Source: JASHVB01 sp035508435
Lineage (GTDB): Bacteria; Pseudomonadota; Alphaproteobacteria; Acetobacterales; Acetobacteraceae
Direction of reading: 5' to 3'
Assembly (NCBI GenBank): GCA_035508435.1
Contig: DATJNA010000095.1
Coordinates: 25,064-89,063 of the forward strand
DNA: 64,000 nucleotides
The notes below the pieces were generated by a model. That model was not told the origin of the DNA and made no database searches. It was given only the letters and a program-made list of their open reading frames with translations. The position numbers and the translations under genes are program-made. Below are positions 60,260-64,000 of the stretch, piece by piece (within the stretch, counting starts at the first letter, position 1; every line of letters starts with the position of its first letter).

Positions 60260-61255
60260 TTATCGCGCGAGCCGTGGACCGATCACGCGTTCGAACGCCG
60301 CGACCTCCGGTTCCGGCATGGTGTAGCCGCCCGGCAGGTCGTGTGCCGGGAACAGAAACACATCATTCACGCCGGCTTCGTGTTGCGCGCGCAGCAGGCG
60401 CTCGGCGCAGCGTTCGGGGGAGCCGAACAAGCCGAAAGCGTCGGCGATCTGGCGGGCACGGTCTTCGGGGATGGCGGTAGGATCCTGCGCGGGTGGCAGG
60501 TCGAAGCCGGCGTGGCTGAGCCAGTGCAGATTGGCGGCGCTGGGATAGGCGAGGAATGGCTGGCCGGGTGCGAACCAGCTTCGCACCCAGCGCGGACCGG
60601 CGTCTGCATCCGGGCCCAGGCCGAGGGTGACCACGAATGCCACCGGGAAACCGCCCAGCGACCGGCCCGCGCGGCGCGCGCCGGTCGCAAGGTGGGAGAG
60701 CGCGGCGCGGATCGAGGCGGGATCCAGGCCGACGAAGAGCAGGGCACCGTCGGCGACCTCGCCGGCGAGCTCGATCATCCGCGGGCCGGCGGCGAGCAGG
60801 TGCACCGGCGTCGGTATGGCGCCGCGGTTGCGCAGGCGGGTGCTTGCGGGTCCGAAGGCGACCTCCTCGCCGGCAAGCAGGCGGCGCAGGTCGCGGACGG
60901 CCTCCCGCATAACCGTGATGGGCGCGCGCGGCTTGCCCATGGTGCGGGTGGAGATGAAACCGGGGGCAACGGTGAGAACGCTGCGTCCTGGCGCGATCTC
61001 ATCGAGGCTATGGGCGAGTGAGGCCAGCACCAGCGGATGGCGTACCGTCGGGCTTGAGGTCGCCGGGAACAGGCGGACGCGCCGCGTAGCCTGCGCCGCG
61101 AGGGCCAGGGCGAGATAGGCATCGCGGCCGCTCGAGGGGTGGTCGTGGATCCCAATTCCGTCGAAGCCCGCTTGCTCGACCCGCGCGGCGAAGGTGGCGA
61201 GTTCAGGGAGCGGTCGGCCGACCGGCATGCGGATGGAGACGCGGATCTGTGTCAT
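60260..61255 (-). CDS. LLM class flavin- or F420-dependent oxidoreductase
   Basis: A 331-residue TIM-barrel LLM oxidoreductase, in length and pattern close to the methylenetetrahydromethanopterin reductase-like subgroup. Landmarks: RVEQAGFDGIGIHDHPSSGR, LALALAAQATRRVRLFPATS, VLASLAHSLDEIAPGRSVLT, TPVHLLAAGPRMIELAGEVA and GSPERCAERLLRAQHEAGVN. Start at 61255 (MTQIRVSI). The frame is open upstream to 61807 but the added residues lack LLM features. Substrate unknown. Confidence 0.87.
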   Translation of the reverse strand: MTQIRVSIRMPVGRPLPELATFAARVEQAGFDGIGIHDHPSSGRDAYLALALAAQATRRVRLFPATSSPTVRHPLVLASLAHSLDEIAPGRSVLTVAPGFISTRTMGKPRAPITVMREAVRDLRRLLAGEEVAFGPASTRLRNRGAIPTPVHLLAAGPRMIELAGEVADGALLFVGLDPASIRAALSHLATGARRAGRSLGGFPVAFVVTLGLGPDADAGPRWVRSWFAPGQPFLAYPSAANLHWLSHAGFDLPPAQDPTAIPEDRARQIADAFGLFGSPERCAERLLRAQHEAGVNDVFLFPAHDLPGGYTMPEPEVAAFERVIGPRLAR

Positions 61256-61921
61256 GGGGCGTGGTCCTTTGTCCCGCTCGATGTGCCTTGATCGGCGCAG
61301 GAACCTCGATCGCAATAGTGGCATCGCGAGGCGCCGCGTGTGCGATCGGGGCAACAACGACGATGAGCTTGTCACGTCCGCGCCGGGTCGCAACCACGAT
61401 CGCGCAGGGCCGATCCTGGGTGCCACAGTCTCGCCCGCGCGCTTCCTCGAACCGCCAGAGACAGACATAGCGAATGACCAGGTCGGGCCCCTGCTCGGGA
61501 ACGCTTGCCGCCCGGTTTGCGCATCCGGTTCGTGACTGAATTGCTCGCTGAAGGTCGGTGGCTTCGCGTCATCCAGCGCCTCGACGAGAACCTCGGACAG
61601 CCCCCGGGCATAAAGCGCTTGCCGGGTGTCAGGCGTCTGCGGCCGCCGGAGCTCGTCGGCCAACAGTCCGACGAGGCTCTCATGGCCATGGTACGCCACC
61701 GACAGCGGTTCCTTCAGTACCAGATCCCGGCAACGGTTGAATCTATGTATGAGCCTGGCAGAGGTGGTCGTCACCATGCGCAGCGTCCGCCGCGCTTGGC
61801 GGATCATGCGGCCACTACGGTCAGCTTACCACGTCTTGTCGTCAGGTTGGCGAACAAACGAACCCGCTGGTGGCCAACGCCCCATTCCAGGAACCGCCCG
61901 CCGCCGTGTAGCTTCCCCCGC
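61256..61921. other. Gene-poor stretch with a coding-like patch
   Basis: No gene recognised. On the minus strand 61540-61807 reads as RLIHRFNRCRDLVLKEPL, then ESLVGLLADELRRPQTP and LYARGLSEVLVEALDDA, a plausible protein-like patch in frame with the LLM gene. It may be a gene relic, but no family fits. 61850-61921 is the leader of the restriction-modification gene. Confidence 0.35.
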
Positions 61922-64000
61922 ATGACCCCGGCGGACTTCATCGCGAAATGGCAGGCCAGCACGCGCAACGAGCGCGCGGCATGCCAGGAGCATTTCATCG
62001 ACCTCTGCCGCCTGCTCGACGAACCCACGCCGAACACCGACCCCACCGGTCAGGACTACGCGTTCGAGAAGGGCGCCACGAAATTCACCGGCGCCGGCGG
62101 CTGGGCCGATGTCTGGCGCCGCGGCTGCTTTGCCTGGGAATACAAGAAGCCGCGCGGCGACCTGGACGCCGCCTATCGCCAGCTTCTGCTGTATGCCGGG
62201 CCGCTCGGCAATCCGCCGCTGCTGGTGGTGTCCGACATCGCCCGCATCGTGATCCGCACCAACTTCACCAACGCGGTCACCGAGACGCACGAGATCGCGC
62301 TGGCGGAGCTGACCGACCCGCGCAGGCTGCGGCTGCTGAAATGGGTGTTCTCCGATCCGGAGCAATTGCGCCCCAGCCGCACGCGCCAGGCGCTGACCGA
62401 GGACGCCGCCGCGCAGTTCGCCGAGCTGGCACGCCGGCTGCGCGCGCGCGGACACGATCCCCAGGTGGTGGCGCATTTTGTCAACCGCCTGGTGTTCTGC
62501 ATGTTTGCCGACGATGTCGGGCTGCTGCCGCCCGGCATGTTCGACCAGATGCTGGCGATCGCCCGGCGCCGGCCGCACCGTTCCGCCACCTACACCAGCC
62601 GGTTGTTTGCCGCGATGTCGAGCAATGGCGGCGAACTGGATTTCGTCGACATTGCCTGGTTCAACGGCGGCTTGTTCGACAATGACTCGTCGCTGCCGCT
62701 GGAACGCGAGGACATCGACCTGCTGATCAGCGTCGCGCAGCTTCATTGGGCGGAGATCGATCCGTCGATCCTCGGCACCTTGTTCGAACGGGGTCTGGAC
62801 CCCGACAAGCGCAGCCAGTTGGGCGCGCATTACACCAACCGCGAAAAGATCGAGATGCTGATCGATCCGGTGATCCGCCGGCCGTTGCAGGCCGAGTGGG
62901 CGGTGGTGCGGGCCAGGATCGAGGCGGCGCTGGCGCAGCCGGCGAATGGCCGGCGCGGGCGCAACGGCGGCGAGACGCCGCAGTCGCTATATCGCGGGTT
63001 CCTGGCGCGGCTGCGGGATTTCCGCGTGCTCGATCCGGCGTGCGGGTCGGGGAATTTCCTGTATCTCGGTTTGCAGGCGCTGAAGGATTTGGAACATCAG
63101 GCGAGCATCGAGGCCGAGGCGCTGGGCCTGCCGCGTGAATTTCCCCAGGTAGGGCCGGAGACGATGCTGGGGATCGAGATCAATCCCTACGCCGCGGAAC
63201 TGGCGCGGGTGTCGGTGTGGATCGGACACATTCAGTGGATGCGGCGGCACGGCTGGGCCGCGCCGTCCAACCCGGTGCTGCAGCCGCTGGACACCATCGA
63301 GTGTCGCGATGCGATTTTGACGCCGGACGGCAAGGTGGCGGCGTGGCCGGCGGCGGATGTGATCGTGGGAAATCCGCCGTTCCTGGGCGGGAAGTTGATG
63401 CGACGGATTATGGGTGACGAATATTGTGACGCGATGTTCTCGGCCTATGCGGATCGCGTTCCAGGCGAAGCCGATCTCGTTTCCTATTGGTTCGAGCTCG
63501 CCCGTGCACAGCTTGCTGCCGGCAAAGCGAAAGATGCTGGTCTGGTCGCAACGAACAGTATTCGAGGCGGGGCGAGCCGCGAGGTGTTGAATCGGATCCG
63601 ACAGTCAGCGGTGATCCACGATGCGTGGAGCGATGAGGCGTGGACAGTGGAAGGCGCGGCCGTGCGCGTATCCCTCGTCGCGTTCGCCACGCCAACGACA
63701 GCGCCGCCGGCCCTGCTGAATGGTCATCCGACCAGCGAAATCTTTTCCGATCTGACCGGGCGTAATGGCGTCGATCTGACACAGGCCACGACGCTGCCCC
63801 AGAATCGCGGTATCGCGTTCATGGGCGACACGAAAGGCGGCGCCTTCGACGTTCCGGGGGACCTGGCACGACAATGGCTGGACATGCCGGCCAATGCGAA
63901 CGGCCGGCCGAATTCAGACGTTCTGCGCCCCTGGGTGAACGGAATGGACCTGACGCGGCGGCCTTCCGACACGTGGATCATTGATTTCGGCTGGACGATG
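61922..64000 (+). CDS. MmeI-like type IIL restriction-modification enzyme, N-terminal part (runs off the window)
   Basis: At least 693 residues, open to the window edge. The N-terminal nuclease domain has D63-x9-E73-x-K75 (in WADVWRRGC...FAWEYKK), the spacing known for MmeI. A helical linker follows (VAHFVNRLVFCMFADDVGLL). The gamma-type DNA adenine methyltransferase has motif I DPACGSGNFLYLGL at residue 371 and motif IV NPPFLGG at residue 484. The target-recognition domain begins near the window end. A single polypeptide both cuts and methylates DNA. Start ATG 61922. Confidence 0.92.
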   Translation, partial: MTPADFIAKWQASTRNERAACQEHFIDLCRLLDEPTPNTDPTGQDYAFEKGATKFTGAGGWADVWRRGCFAWEYKKPRGDLDAAYRQLLLYAGPLGNPPLLVVSDIARIVIRTNFTNAVTETHEIALAELTDPRRLRLLKWVFSDPEQLRPSRTRQALTEDAAAQFAELARRLRARGHDPQVVAHFVNRLVFCMFADDVGLLPPGMFDQMLAIARRRPHRSATYTSRLFAAMSSNGGELDFVDIAWFNGGLFDNDSSLPLEREDIDLLISVAQLHWAEIDPSILGTLFERGLDPDKRSQLGAHYTNREKIEMLIDPVIRRPLQAEWAVVRARIEAALAQPANGRRGRNGGETPQSLYRGFLARLRDFRVLDPACGSGNFLYLGLQALKDLEHQASIEAEALGLPREFPQVGPETMLGIEINPYAAELARVSVWIGHIQWMRRHGWAAPSNPVLQPLDTIECRDAILTPDGKVAAWPAADVIVGNPPFLGGKLMRRIMGDEYCDAMFSAYADRVPGEADLVSYWFELARAQLAAGKAKDAGLVATNSIRGGASREVLNRIRQSAVIHDAWSDEAWTVEGAAVRVSLVAFATPTTAPPALLNGHPTSEIFSDLTGRNGVDLTQATTLPQNRGIAFMGDTKGGAFDVPGDLARQWLDMPANANGRPNSDVLRPWVNGMDLTRRPSDTWIIDFGWTM

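Noticed and set aside
60260..61807. A 515-residue extended LLM protein
   Set aside because: The extra N-terminal ~184 residues lack LLM features and the family start is at 61255.

Overview
The window is GC-rich, densely coded alphaproteobacterial DNA. Gene content (pyrH-frr-uppS-cdsA-dxr-rseP order, solitary accD next to folC, HpaI aldolase, SMP-30 lactonase, LLM oxidoreductases, an Atm1-type exporter) fits a Rhodospirillales/Acetobacteraceae-like chromosome. That placement is an inference from gene content and style; there is no rRNA or tRNA in the window to test it.

Layout. 0-9.6 kb: the end of pepN, then an amidohydrolase, an LLM oxidoreductase, serB, a class V aminotransferase, a cupin protein, msrQ, a secreted protein, aat and a LysR regulator. 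10.2-13.1 kb: a very large winged-helix/ATPase/helical-repeat regulator. 13.2-18.3 kb: hpaI, accD, folC and a secreted GH42-like protein. 18.3-22.4 kb: a fused PP2C phosphatase/Ser-Thr kinase beside amt, which has a perfect sigma-54 promoter and an NtrC-like palindrome. 22.7-31.4 kb: an accessory catabolic block (SRPBCC protein, SMP-30 lactonase, solute-binding protein, thiolase with OB-fold partner, ABM protein, alpha/beta hydrolase). It contains a UGSC-family selenoprotein whose in-frame UGA is followed by a convincing bacterial SECIS hairpin. 31.7-38.9 kb: a FAD oxidoreductase, inositol catabolism genes (iolE, iolD, divergent iolG), an Asp/Glu racemase-like protein and a decarboxylase-type amidohydrolase. 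39.1-47.3 kb: a double hybrid histidine kinase, sufE, comF, a Nudix protein and an Atm1-like exporter. 47.4-53.7 kb: a scarred region with a broken NmrA gene, a frameshifted TetR gene, an Old Yellow Enzyme, a serine hydrolase, an ABM protein, two Uma2 nucleases and relics of an ABC gene. 53.8-59.6 kb: the essential pyrH-frr-uppS-cdsA-dxr-rseP cluster and yraN. 60-64 kb: an LLM oxidoreductase and the start of an MmeI-like type IIL restriction-modification enzyme running off the window.

Two dispersed inverted-repeat families sit between genes. One begins TGTCATTGCGAGG, ends with its complement, and occurs in at least seven copies plus fragments. The other is a pyrimidine/purine-rich palindrome found twice. 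In addition, several genes carry short duplications of their own 3' end just past the stop codon.

The most notable feature is the UGSC selenoprotein gene (27354-27881), which ordinary gene calling would split at the UGA. About 2 kb upstream lies a protein (24387-25442) that I believe corresponds to a domain found fused or adjacent to UGSC-type modules elsewhere. The two may form one uncharacterised redox or catabolic system together with the surrounding thiolase, ABM and hydrolase genes.
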